Source of the DNA: Alteromonas gilva
Lineage (GTDB): Bacteria > Pseudomonadota > Gammaproteobacteria > Enterobacterales > Alteromonadaceae
Direction: 5' to 3'
Length of the DNA stretch: 64,000 nucleotides
Assembly (NCBI RefSeq): GCF_028595265.1
Contig: NZ_JAQQXP010000002.1
Location: 1-64,000 of the forward strand
Position numbers and translations under genes: made by a program. Each line of letters begins with the position of its first letter. Positions within the stretch are counted from its first letter, which is position 1. This document shows positions 27,134 to 35,615 of this stretch, piece after piece. The notes beneath the pieces are model-generated. The model was not told the origin of the DNA and did no database searches. It saw only the letters and a program-made list of their open reading frames with translations.

Positions 27134-27448
27134 ATGCAACCGTTCCAACATATTTCTATCGCCGATGTCGCTTCTCAACAAAGTGAGTTGGTGATTGCTG
27201 ATATCCGCGACAGCGGCTCATTCAGCGCCGCTCACATCGAAGGCGCCGTGAATCTCTCCAACGATAATCTCGGTGAGTTTCTACAGGCAACCCCTAAAGA
27301 GCAGCCGGTGGTTGTGGTGTGTTATCACGGCGTGAGTAGTCAGCAGGCTGCGCAGTTTTTAACTGAGCAGGGCTTTGAAACCGTGTACAGCATGGATGGC
27401 GGTTTTGAGGGCTGGCGGGTTGGCCAACCGGTAGTCAGTGGCCAATAA
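27134..27448 (+). CDS. glpE: GlpE-like thiosulfate sulfurtransferase (single-domain rhodanese)
   Basis: A 104-residue single rhodanese domain with the active-site loop CYHGVSSQ (catalytic Cys about residue 63) and an SMDGGFEGW C-terminal segment, as in E. coli GlpE (108 residues). It transfers sulfane sulfur from thiosulfate to cyanide or other acceptors. In many gammaproteobacteria it stands next to glpG, as here. ATG 27134 is 7 nt after tdh, so it may be co-transcribed. Confidence 0.9.
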   Translation: MQPFQHISIADVASQQSELVIADIRDSGSFSAAHIEGAVNLSNDNLGEFLQATPKEQPVVVVCYHGVSSQQAAQFLTEQGFETVYSMDGGFEGWRVGQPVVSGQ

Positions 27449-27451
27449 ATA

Positions 27452-28312
27452 GTGGCCACACCGCTTATTGCCATTAGTGAGCTGCGCTACGCCGACTCAC
27501 TGGCCAGCTACCTCAAGTCGCAGCGTATCGATGTGACTATAAACCCTGTTCCCGACGAGGAGCAGTACATTGTGTTGCTTAATGACGAGTCGAAATACGA
27601 CGAAGCACTGGCGATTTGCCAGGCATTTGTTGATGCGCCTAACGATCCAAAATACCAGCAGGCCGCCTGGCAACATTCCGACCGTACCAACATACCCTTT
27701 GTATCAAGTGGCGGTGGTAACAGTGTAAAACGCTGGCTCATTGCGTTGCGGCGCGCACCCTTTGCTGGCCTTATACTTATTCTGTGTACCCTCATTTTTG
27801 CAGCAATGTTCTTCTGGTTTGAGCCCATTGCCTCAGTACTGATGATTATGCCGCTGGATAATTTACTGCAAAATCATCAGTGGTGGCGATTGCTGGGGCC
27901 CGCACTGATACACTTTAGTTTGCTGCACTTTGTGTTTAATTTGCTGTGGTGGGGGATGCTCGGCTCTCAGGTAGAGCGGCAACTGGGCACGAGCTTTTTG
28001 TTGATTTTGTTCGCGATTACTGCGGTGGTGAGTAATGTAGCCCAACTGCTGGTGGCAGGCCCTAATTTTGGTGGCTTATCCGGCGTGGTTTACGGTTTGG
28101 TTGGCTTTGTATGGATCACCGGTTGGCTGCGTCCTCAATGGGGGCTCTATCTGCCCAACGCTATTGTTGGCTTTATGCTGGTGTGGCTGGTGCTGGGCTT
28201 TACCGATGTGTTATGGGTGAATATGGCCAATGCCGCCCATACTGCGGGGCTGATCACCGGCTGCGTTATTGCCGGCTTACTTACCTTAGGCGCTGGTAAA
28301 AAGCCCGGTTAG
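27452..28312 (+). CDS. glpG: Rhomboid intramembrane serine protease GlpG
   Basis: A 286-residue protein with the GlpG N-terminal cytoplasmic domain (residues ~1-75) and six membrane helices. The catalytic Ser is in GLSGVVYGL and the His in NAAHTAGL, the rhomboid dyad; the WWR motif in the L1 loop is also seen. It cleaves membrane proteins within the inner membrane. Start is GTG at 27452, 3 nt after glpE; spacing argues for one transcript. Its stop overlaps the convergent gene end at 28309. Confidence 0.93.
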   Translation: MATPLIAISELRYADSLASYLKSQRIDVTINPVPDEEQYIVLLNDESKYDEALAICQAFVDAPNDPKYQQAAWQHSDRTNIPFVSSGGGNSVKRWLIALRRAPFAGLILILCTLIFAAMFFWFEPIASVLMIMPLDNLLQNHQWWRLLGPALIHFSLLHFVFNLLWWGMLGSQVERQLGTSFLLILFAITAVVSNVAQLLVAGPNFGGLSGVVYGLVGFVWITGWLRPQWGLYLPNAIVGFMLVWLVLGFTDVLWVNMANAAHTAGLITGCVIAGLLTLGAGKKPG

Positions 28313-28713
28313 GCGTTGTGCAGATATTTGGTGAAGATCACGTTTTTAATCACCTTGGCGCCGGTCTCTTTTTGCATGTGATCCTGCAGGGCGGCCAAAA
28401 TAGCGCGGCGAATGTCTTCACGGCCGGTCAGTGACTTCACCTTTTCCTCGGGTTGCTGACCAAATATTTCAATTGCCGTTGAGCGTAGCAGGGGCATGTG
28501 GTGTTCAACCAGTTCGAGCTGGTCGACATCTTCTACCATGAGTTCAACCATGACCCTGACATACCCCAGGCGTGTAGCACTCTGGCCCAGGTAGTTGGTG
28601 ACAATCTCAGGTTCTATGCCGATATAAGCATACGACGTTTGTTCTTGTGCTGTAGCTGAAGAAGGGCAAAAGGATGCGCCCAGCAACAATGCCAACAAAA
28701 GTAAATGCTTCAT
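28309..28713 (-). CDS. FliL-like flagellar basal body-associated protein
   Basis: About 134 residues with an N-terminal signal/anchor (residues 1-22) and a periplasmic FliL domain, including the YVRVMVELMVED and HHMPLLRSTAIEI segments. FliL family proteins stabilise the stator around the flagellar motor; this is a lone copy outside a flagellar operon, as found in other Alteromonadales. ATG 28713 is preferred to a TTG at 28734. The gene overlaps the glpG stop by 4 nt and is convergent to it. Confidence 0.82.
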   Translation of the reverse strand: MKHLLLLALLLGASFCPSSATAQEQTSYAYIGIEPEIVTNYLGQSATRLGYVRVMVELMVEDVDQLELVEHHMPLLRSTAIEIFGQQPEEKVKSLTGREDIRRAILAALQDHMQKETGAKVIKNVIFTKYLHNA

Positions 28714-28905
28714 TAAACAGACCCAGTAATACAATTACGCTCAATTTTAGTTAACACGAGTATAGCGCACAACTCAATTTAGATTAAACATTCCTGATAA
28801 CTGTTTGGCGTATGCCGAACAGGGGCCTGTGATTTTCGGCTGTATTGTGGAATGGCGCGGGCCAATGCTAAACTTGCCGCGTTTAGTTTGTACCTGCGGA
28901 AATCT

Positions 28906-29772
28906 ATGGCGCTGTCACCACACAATATTCCCCATTATGCCAGACTCATGCGGCTCGACAGGCCGATTGGCATTTATTTGTTGCTCTGGCCAACCCTGTG
29001 GGCGCTGATGCTGGCTGCAGAGGGCATGCCGCCGGTTAAAGAGCTCATATTGTTTGTACTGGGCGTGGTTGTGATGCGCTCCGCGGGATGCGTAATAAAC
29101 GATTATGCCGATCGCCACGTTGATGGCGCGGTAAAGCGCACTAACAGCCGGCCGCTGGTCGCCGGCCATGTAACCGCCCGCGAAGCCTTGCAGTTGTTCG
29201 GTGTGCTGATACTCATTGCATTTATTATTGTGATACAGCTTAACCTAGCGACCATATTGTTGTCGGGCGTGGCGCTGCTGCTGGCATCGGTATACCCGTT
29301 TATGAAGCGCTACACCCATTTGCCTCAGGCCGTTTTAGGCGCCGCTTATGGTTGGGCGATTCCGATGGCGATAATGGCGGTGCGCGGGGACATTCCGCAG
29401 TGGGGCTGGTTACTCTTTGTGGCTAATTTATTGTGGACCATCGCCTACGATACCCTGTATGCCATGGTCGACCGCGACGACGATCTGGTGGTAGGCATAA
29501 AATCCACTGCCATACTGTTTGGCCGGCAGGATAAACTGATTGTTGGCGTGCTTCAGCTCATTACCCTTGGCTTGCTGGTGGCGGTGTTTTTGCTCACTGA
29601 GCAGGGCTTGTTTGCGTATCTTGGCTTAGTGGCGGCGGTGCTGCTGTTTGGCCACCAACACGTTAATATCCGTCACCGCGACCGCGATGCGTGCTTTAAA
29701 GCCTTTCTCGACAATCACTATGTCGGGATGGTCATTGCCATAGGGTTATTTATTGACCTGGTGATTGTCTGA
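28906..29772 (+). CDS. ubiA: 4-hydroxybenzoate octaprenyltransferase UbiA
   Basis: A polytopic membrane prenyltransferase of ~288 residues with the two Asp-rich motifs (NDYADRHVDG in the N-terminal half and YDTLYAMVDRDDD in the C-terminal half) that bind the prenyl diphosphate. It attaches the octaprenyl tail to 4-hydroxybenzoate in ubiquinone synthesis. ATG 28906 gives the length of E. coli UbiA (290); the frame extends to 28852 without family similarity. Its end is 16 bp from the convergent ubiK. Confidence 0.95.
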   Translation: MALSPHNIPHYARLMRLDRPIGIYLLLWPTLWALMLAAEGMPPVKELILFVLGVVVMRSAGCVINDYADRHVDGAVKRTNSRPLVAGHVTAREALQLFGVLILIAFIIVIQLNLATILLSGVALLLASVYPFMKRYTHLPQAVLGAAYGWAIPMAIMAVRGDIPQWGWLLFVANLLWTIAYDTLYAMVDRDDDLVVGIKSTAILFGRQDKLIVGVLQLITLGLLVAVFLLTEQGLFAYLGLVAAVLLFGHQHVNIRHRDRDACFKAFLDNHYVGMVIAIGLFIDLVIV

Positions 29773-29788
29773 AGGCGCTAGCCCTAGG

Positions 29789-30055
29789 CTACTTGTCTGT
29801 TTCCTGCGGTGCATTTTGTTGTGCTTCCAGCGCCGCTACGCGACTTTCCATAGCTTCTAGCTTTTCGCGGGTTTTAATAAGTACCTGGGTTTGAATATCG
29901 AATTCCTCACGGGTAACCAAATCCAGCTTTGACAGCTGCGATTGCAGCACCTGTTTTATTCTGCCCTCGGCTTCGCCGGCCATGTTTTTTACGCCCGGCG
30001 GCACAGAGTCGGCAATTTGGCGTGCGATATCTTCAATTTTTTTCGGATCAAACAT
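29789..30055 (-). CDS. ubiK: Ubiquinone biosynthesis accessory factor UbiK (BMFP/YqiC family)
   Basis: An 88-residue protein with the BMFP domain: an N-terminal amphipathic helix and a C-terminal coiled-coil (residues ~50-82, REKLEAMESRVAALEAQ). UbiK binds UbiJ and lipids to help aerobic ubiquinone synthesis. It sits convergently beside ubiA. ATG at 30055. Confidence 0.92.
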   Translation of the reverse strand: MFDPKKIEDIARQIADSVPPGVKNMAGEAEGRIKQVLQSQLSKLDLVTREEFDIQTQVLIKTREKLEAMESRVAALEAQQNAPQETDK

Positions 30056-30210
30056 GGCATTTCCTGTGGTGAGGTATGTATTAGCGCATTTATTCTAAAT
30101 CTATTCTTCGGTGATGCAACACAATCATTACTCGGATTATGGCGGCGTGTCGATTACAATAGCACACGCTACGTTAATACCCATGCCACCGGTTTTGAGA
30201 TCCTTATTCC

Positions 30211-32226
30211 ATGAAGTTAAATCCAGCCCAACAATCTGCCGTCACCTACGTATCGGGGCCTTGCCTGGTGCTGGCGGGTGCTGGCAGTGGCAAGACCCGT
30301 GTTATCACCAATAAAATTGCCTACATGGTACGCGAGTGCGATATGCCGGCCCGCTATATTGCTGCGGTAACCTTTACCAACAAAGCCGCGCGGGAAATGA
30401 AAGAGCGGGTAGCACAAACCCTCGGCAAGGCAGAAGCGCGCGGTCTTAAAGTATCAACGTTTCATACACTTGGGCTTAATATTATTAAGTCTGAGGTAAA
30501 AGCACTGGGTATTAAAGCGGGCTTTTCGCTGTTTGACGACAAAGACAGTATAGCGCTACTCAACGACTTAACCCGTGACACCCTGGATGGCGACAAAGAC
30601 CAGCTGCGTTTACTGCAAAGCTGTATTTCCAACTGGAAAAACGACCTTCTTACGCCGGAACTGCTGCTCAAAAAAGCCACCAGTCAGGGCGAGCAGGAGT
30701 TTGCCGAGTATTACCGTCAGTATCAAAACCATTTGCGGGCTTATAACGCCCTCGATTTTGACGATCTGATCATGCTCCCTACGTTGCTGCTTAAAGCCGA
30801 CGAAAAAGCCCGCAGTAAATGGCAAAACAAAATTCGCTACCTGCTGGTGGATGAGTATCAGGATACCAACACCAGTCAGTATGAACTGGTGAGGCTGTTG
30901 GTGGGTGAGCGGGCACGCTTTACGGTGGTGGGCGACGACGATCAGTCGATATATTCCTGGCGTGGTGCGCGCCCGCAGAACCTCACCCTGCTGCAGCAGG
31001 ATTTCCCGCGCCTTAAAGTCGTGAAGCTGGAGCAGAATTACCGTTCTTCGGGGCGTATTCTGCACTGCGCTAACATTCTGATCCAAAACAACCCGCATAT
31101 GTTCGACAAAACGCTGTTTTCGCAACTGGCCTACGGCGAACCGTTACGGGTTCTCATGGCTAAAAACGAAGAACATGAAGCGGAGCGGGTGGTAGCCGAA
31201 CTGCTGGCACATAAGTTTACTCAGCGCACCAAGTTTAAGGATTACGCGATTTTGTATCGCGGTAATCACCAGAGCCGGCTGTTCGAAAAGCTCTTAATGA
31301 GTAACCGCATCCCCTATAAGATCAGCGGCGGTATGTCGTTCTTTGGCCGTACCGAAGTAAAAGACATCATGGCGTACCTGCGCTTACTAGTGAATCAGGA
31401 TGACGACAACGCGTTATTACGGGTTATTAATACACCCACCCGGGGTATTGGCCGCGCCACGCTGGAAAAACTGGGTAACTTTGCTAATCAGCTTGGCGTA
31501 TCGATGTTTGAGGCGGCGTGTCATGACAACCTCAACGCGGTATTAACCGGCAAGGGCTTTTTAGCGGTGCATAACTTTGCCCGCTGGATAGTGTCGTTGT
31601 CGGATGAAGCCGTGCGTGGTGATACCGCAGCGGTGCTCAGAAACATGATCCGCGCCATGAGTTACGAAGAGTGGTTATACGAGCACAGCACCAGCCCCAA
31701 AGCCGCTGAAATGGGCATGGCCAATGTAAGTACCTTGTTTGGCTGGGTAACAGACATGCTCGAAGGCGATGAGCTGAACCCCCCCATGACCCTGCCAGAG
31801 GTGGTTAACCGGTTAATTCTGCGCGACATGATGGAACGCGGCGAAGAAGAAGCCGATGCCGATCAGGTGCAGTTAATGACCCTGCATGCCTCAAAAGGGC
31901 TGGAGTTTCCGGTGGTGTTTTTAGTGGGCATGGAAGAGGGCTTATTACCCCACCAAAGCAGCATCGACGAAGACAACGTGGAAGAGGAACGCCGACTTGC
32001 CTATGTTGGCATAACCCGCGCCCAGCGCGAGCTGATATTTACCCTGGCCAAAGAGCGTCGCCAGTATGGCGAGATTATTCAGCCGGAGCCAAGCCGCTTT
32101 TTATATGAATTACCCGCCGATGATGTTGCCTGGGAAGAGAAAAAGCGTAAAGTGAGTGCTGAAGAGCGCCAGCAAAAAGGCCAGGCCAGCATTGCTAACC
32201 TGCGCGATATGCTGGGTAAGACGTAA
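30211..32226 (+). CDS. rep: ATP-dependent DNA helicase Rep
   Basis: A 671-residue SF1A helicase with the Walker A loop GAGSGKT (residues ~25-31), VTFTNKAAREM, DEYQDTN, GDDDQSIYSWRGA and the C-terminal VTLHASKGLEF-type motif (here LMTLHASKGLEF). Length and sequence match Rep (673) rather than UvrD (~720). It works with PriC and DnaB at replication forks. ATG 30211. Confidence 0.96.
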   Translation: MKLNPAQQSAVTYVSGPCLVLAGAGSGKTRVITNKIAYMVRECDMPARYIAAVTFTNKAAREMKERVAQTLGKAEARGLKVSTFHTLGLNIIKSEVKALGIKAGFSLFDDKDSIALLNDLTRDTLDGDKDQLRLLQSCISNWKNDLLTPELLLKKATSQGEQEFAEYYRQYQNHLRAYNALDFDDLIMLPTLLLKADEKARSKWQNKIRYLLVDEYQDTNTSQYELVRLLVGERARFTVVGDDDQSIYSWRGARPQNLTLLQQDFPRLKVVKLEQNYRSSGRILHCANILIQNNPHMFDKTLFSQLAYGEPLRVLMAKNEEHEAERVVAELLAHKFTQRTKFKDYAILYRGNHQSRLFEKLLMSNRIPYKISGGMSFFGRTEVKDIMAYLRLLVNQDDDNALLRVINTPTRGIGRATLEKLGNFANQLGVSMFEAACHDNLNAVLTGKGFLAVHNFARWIVSLSDEAVRGDTAAVLRNMIRAMSYEEWLYEHSTSPKAAEMGMANVSTLFGWVTDMLEGDELNPPMTLPEVVNRLILRDMMERGEEEADADQVQLMTLHASKGLEFPVVFLVGMEEGLLPHQSSIDEDNVEEERRLAYVGITRAQRELIFTLAKERRQYGEIIQPEPSRFLYELPADDVAWEEKKRKVSAEERQQKGQASIANLRDMLGKT

Positions 32227-32258
32227 GGCCAGGCGGCAGAGCGTTTGCCCCGGGCCAA

Positions 32259-34868
32259 CTAGTTGATGACAGTATTGTGCACCGGTAACAACCGCGATTC
32301 TTCGAGGTACTTGCCTTGCCCGAACGAGCAGTTAATTTCAGATAAGGCCTCAAACTGCGAGTAAGAATCAACCCCTTCGGCAATAACCTTAAAATTGAGA
32401 TGGTCAGAAATAAGCATAACCGACTGGATCAGCTTAAGATTGCGCAATGAACGGGGCAGTGACTTAATAAAGCGGTGGTCAATTTTGATGTAATCAAAGG
32501 GGTAGGCAAACAGGTAACTGAGTGACGCCAGGCCGCTACCAAAGTTATCCAGCACCAGCGTAACACCGGCACGTTTAAGCTTTTTAATGGCCGGTAAAAT
32601 ATACTGGCTGCGCCGGTTCAGATCGTTCTCATCAAACTCGAACACAATAGCACTGGGCGGCAGTCCCGCTTCGTTTATAATATCGAGGATCTTGGTGACC
32701 AGAGAGCTTTGCAGTAAATGGTTAATGGAGACGTTGACTGCAATGCGTGGCGTGTAGCCTGGCAGTTCTGCGTTGGGCCATTCTTTTAACATATCGCAGG
32801 CCACTTTAAGCTGGTACATATCCAGCTCTAAAATCAAACCGCTTTGCTCTGCTACCTCCCGAAACTGCTCGCGTGACACCTTACCCATCGTGGGGTGGGC
32901 CCAACGCACGTAAATCTCATGATACAGCGGCAGCTTACTGGTAAGGTTAAACACCGGCTGCATGTAGCACTCAAATTCCTGATCGCGCAGCGAACGACGA
33001 AATTCGTTTTCCAGCTCCAGCTCTTCCAATAAGCGCTCACGCATACTCTTGTCGAAGATTACATAGCGCCCGCGCCCTAATGACTTGGCCTGATACATTG
33101 CCGCATCGGCATCGCGGATGACTTCGTCGGCGGTGCGATAGTAGCTTTCAACATGAGCAATACCAATACTGGCACCGGAGTACATTTCTTTGTCGTCGAG
33201 GAAAAACGGCTTAGAAATAGAATCGATAATCCGCGACGAGACTTCTTCTACGTCGGAGATCAGCTCAAAGTTGTCTAACAACAAGACAAACTCATCGCCG
33301 CCGTGGCGGGCCAGTAAGTCGTGACCCCGAATGCATTCGGTGATGCGTTTTGATACTTCTATTAAAAACTCGTCGCCGGCATGGTGGCCGAGGGTGTCAT
33401 TAATAATTTTAAATCTGTCGAGATCGATAAACAGCACCGCAAATAAGTTTTCGGGGTGGCGCTGCTTATTGGCAATGGCAAGCTCCAGGCGGCTGGCAAA
33501 CATGGAGCGGTTAGGCAAATCGGTAAGGCCGTCGTGGTGGGCGTCGTGAATAAGCTTGCGCTCAATGTCTTTACGCTCTTCAATTTGCTGCCGAAGCACG
33601 TCATTTGCGCGGTTGAGCTCTTCGGTACGCTCGGCAACCCGTTCCTCAAGTTGCTCGTTGTATTTGTGGATGGCTTCGGCTCTGAATTTACGCTCCAGCG
33701 CTACTGCAATATGGTGCGACACAAAACGCATTAACTCCAGATCGCGCGGCGTGTACTTGGCCGATTTACCATAGGTTTGCACGGCAATCACCCCGTACAC
33801 GTCGCCGTCGATAATGAGCGGTGAGCCCAGCCAGGAGTTGGCCTGCTGTAAAATATTCTGCGCTACCGTAACATCAATTTCGCCGGCTTCGGTAAGCGCT
33901 AAAATACGCGACGGATCAATCAGCTCTGCCTGGCCACGGCGAATAACAAATTCGGTCAGACCAAAGCCTAAAGGGCGTGTTTCCGGCGCGTCATCCTCGC
34001 GGTCGCTAAAATACGGAAAGTTAAGAAACTGGCCGCTGTTATCGAGCGTGGCAATATAGCAGTTGGGGGCGCTAATCAGCCGCGCAATGATCTCGTGCAG
34101 GCTGGCATAAAACGAGCGCATGTTGCGGCTCGCGGTTGCCGACAGTTCAGATATCTCAAACAGCGCTTGTTGCAGCGCCTCAACTTTTTGTCGTTCGAGA
34201 ATTTCTTCCTGCAGATCGTCGTTGATTTGGCGTAACTGGCGCGTGCGTTCACGAATAGTGCGCTCGGTGAGTTCGCGGTTTTTCACCCTATCTACGGTGG
34301 TAACAATATGCTGGGACACAAACAGCAGCACTTCAAGATCTTCTTGGCTGTACGATACTTTTTCATCGTAGGTTTGTACTACCATGGCGCCAATTACCTG
34401 GCTACCGCGTTTAAGCGGAACGCCCAGCAGCCCGTGTGGATGGCTGCCGATAAACTCTATTTTATGGTTGTTACTGGTTTCATCCTGGCTGTCACTTTTA
34501 TAAAAAACGTGTTCGCCCGAATCCAGTATGTATCCGGTAAGGCCTTTTTTGAGTTGATCTGCCGGGAGCTGCTTAACCACCTGTTCGTCGAACTCATCAA
34601 CAAAATAGGCCATGTCGACCATATTGGTATCGGGGGAGTAAAACGCAACGTAAAAGTTTTCGGCGCTCATAAAATCAGCAATGATTTCATGAATGGCGGG
34701 GTAGAGTAGTGACAGGTTGCTCACCGAACTGGCCAGCTCTGATATATTAAACAACGCCTTCTGAACCCGTTCAGCGCGTTTATATTTATCAGTTAAGCGC
34801 TGCAGCTGCGGTATAAGCTCTCTTAACTCCGCTTCTGACAACTCATATTTGGTTGACTCAGTTGACAT
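32259..34868 (-). CDS. GAF-GAF-GGDEF-EAL protein with degenerate EAL domain
   Basis: An 869-residue cytosolic protein: two GAF-type sensor domains joined by coiled coils (about residues 25-210 and 240-420), a GGDEF domain with an intact GGDEF at residues 523-527, and an EAL domain that has lost key positions. The signature is Glu-Ile-Tyr-Val-Arg (E651; Leu replaced by Tyr), and the DDFG motif reads DNFG, replacing an aspartate needed for metal binding in EAL enzymes. It is thus likely a diguanylate cyclase whose EAL domain binds c-di-GMP or a partner instead of cleaving it. It converges with rep. Confidence 0.88.
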   Translation of the reverse strand: MSTESTKYELSEAELRELIPQLQRLTDKYKRAERVQKALFNISELASSVSNLSLLYPAIHEIIADFMSAENFYVAFYSPDTNMVDMAYFVDEFDEQVVKQLPADQLKKGLTGYILDSGEHVFYKSDSQDETSNNHKIEFIGSHPHGLLGVPLKRGSQVIGAMVVQTYDEKVSYSQEDLEVLLFVSQHIVTTVDRVKNRELTERTIRERTRQLRQINDDLQEEILERQKVEALQQALFEISELSATASRNMRSFYASLHEIIARLISAPNCYIATLDNSGQFLNFPYFSDREDDAPETRPLGFGLTEFVIRRGQAELIDPSRILALTEAGEIDVTVAQNILQQANSWLGSPLIIDGDVYGVIAVQTYGKSAKYTPRDLELMRFVSHHIAVALERKFRAEAIHKYNEQLEERVAERTEELNRANDVLRQQIEERKDIERKLIHDAHHDGLTDLPNRSMFASRLELAIANKQRHPENLFAVLFIDLDRFKIINDTLGHHAGDEFLIEVSKRITECIRGHDLLARHGGDEFVLLLDNFELISDVEEVSSRIIDSISKPFFLDDKEMYSGASIGIAHVESYYRTADEVIRDADAAMYQAKSLGRGRYVIFDKSMRERLLEELELENEFRRSLRDQEFECYMQPVFNLTSKLPLYHEIYVRWAHPTMGKVSREQFREVAEQSGLILELDMYQLKVACDMLKEWPNAELPGYTPRIAVNVSINHLLQSSLVTKILDIINEAGLPPSAIVFEFDENDLNRRSQYILPAIKKLKRAGVTLVLDNFGSGLASLSYLFAYPFDYIKIDHRFIKSLPRSLRNLKLIQSVMLISDHLNFKVIAEGVDSYSQFEALSEINCSFGQGKYLEESRLLPVHNTVIN

Positions 34869-34976
34869 AAAAAGGTTGCAGCCGAAAATCTACTCATTTG
34901 AAGCGGTTAACCTACCCTATTGGGGAGGAATTTGCCAGAATTTTGACTACTATGTATGCGTATAGGGGCACGCAAT

Positions 34977-35040
34977 GAGGCCAGTAACTGGCCTCCGAAT
35001 GCATGTATTAACGTAAACCCGTTAATCCGCGATTATCGCG
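34977..35040 (-). terminator. Three tandem hairpins after the cytochrome c5 gene
   Basis: Three perfect inverted repeats stand in a row downstream of the c5 stop (on the minus strand): 35028-35040 (13-bp palindrome), 35007-35026 (7-bp arms, 6-base loop) and 34977-34995 (9-bp arms). No T-run is evident, so termination may depend on structure or rho. Confidence 0.5.
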
Positions 35041-35046
35041 CATTAA

Positions 35047-35439
35047 TTAGAGTTCTGCGGTCATATACTCAATTGCAGCTTTAATATCGTCATCGCTACA
35101 GCTGGCACAGGTACCACGTGCTGGCATTGCGTTGAAGCCGTTAATGGCGTTGGCCAGTACTGCATCAAAACCTTTTTCTAAACGTGGCTCCCAGTCGGCA
35201 GCATTGTTTAATTTAGGGGCACCCAGTACACCGGCAGCGTGACACGCTACGCATGCCTTGTTGTAAACATCTTCGCCCGACATCGCACCCGCTGGCGCAG
35301 CTGCTGCAGCGCCTGCTACATGCACAGAGCCAACCGGTTTAATACGTTCTTTGATCGCCTCATCTGACATTTCCTGAGCGTTTACCGCAAATACTGCCAG
35401 TACTACAGCGCCCATACCTAACCACGTTTTTAATTTCAC
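35047..35439 (-). CDS. Cytochrome c5-type monohaem cytochrome
   Basis: A 130-residue protein with a signal peptide (residues 1-21, VNA-QE), a linker rich in Ala, one CxxCH haem site (CVACH) and an axial Met in a NAMPARG context. The C-terminal CASCSDDD pair is the disulphide typical of cytochrome c5. It carries electrons in the periplasm between respiratory complexes. Start is GTG 35439 preceded by GGAGACGATT; the longer frame to 35556 has no signal peptide. It is monocistronic. Confidence 0.9.
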   Translation of the reverse strand: MKLKTWLGMGAVVLAVFAVNAQEMSDEAIKERIKPVGSVHVAGAAAAAPAGAMSGEDVYNKACVACHAAGVLGAPKLNNAADWEPRLEKGFDAVLANAINGFNAMPARGTCASCSDDDIKAAIEYMTAEL

Positions 35440-35615
35440 AATCGTCTCCAGGCAATTTGGTCTGAAAATTAAATAATCCGCATGATTATAATGGTTAATC
35501 CAGCGGCGACAACTATTTGAGACTAATTGATTAGTCTTGTCGTCATAAAATGCCACAAAAACGGGACTTTTTGTTCAGTCTCGTGCGTTAACCATTACTT
35601 TTACGTATTACTACC

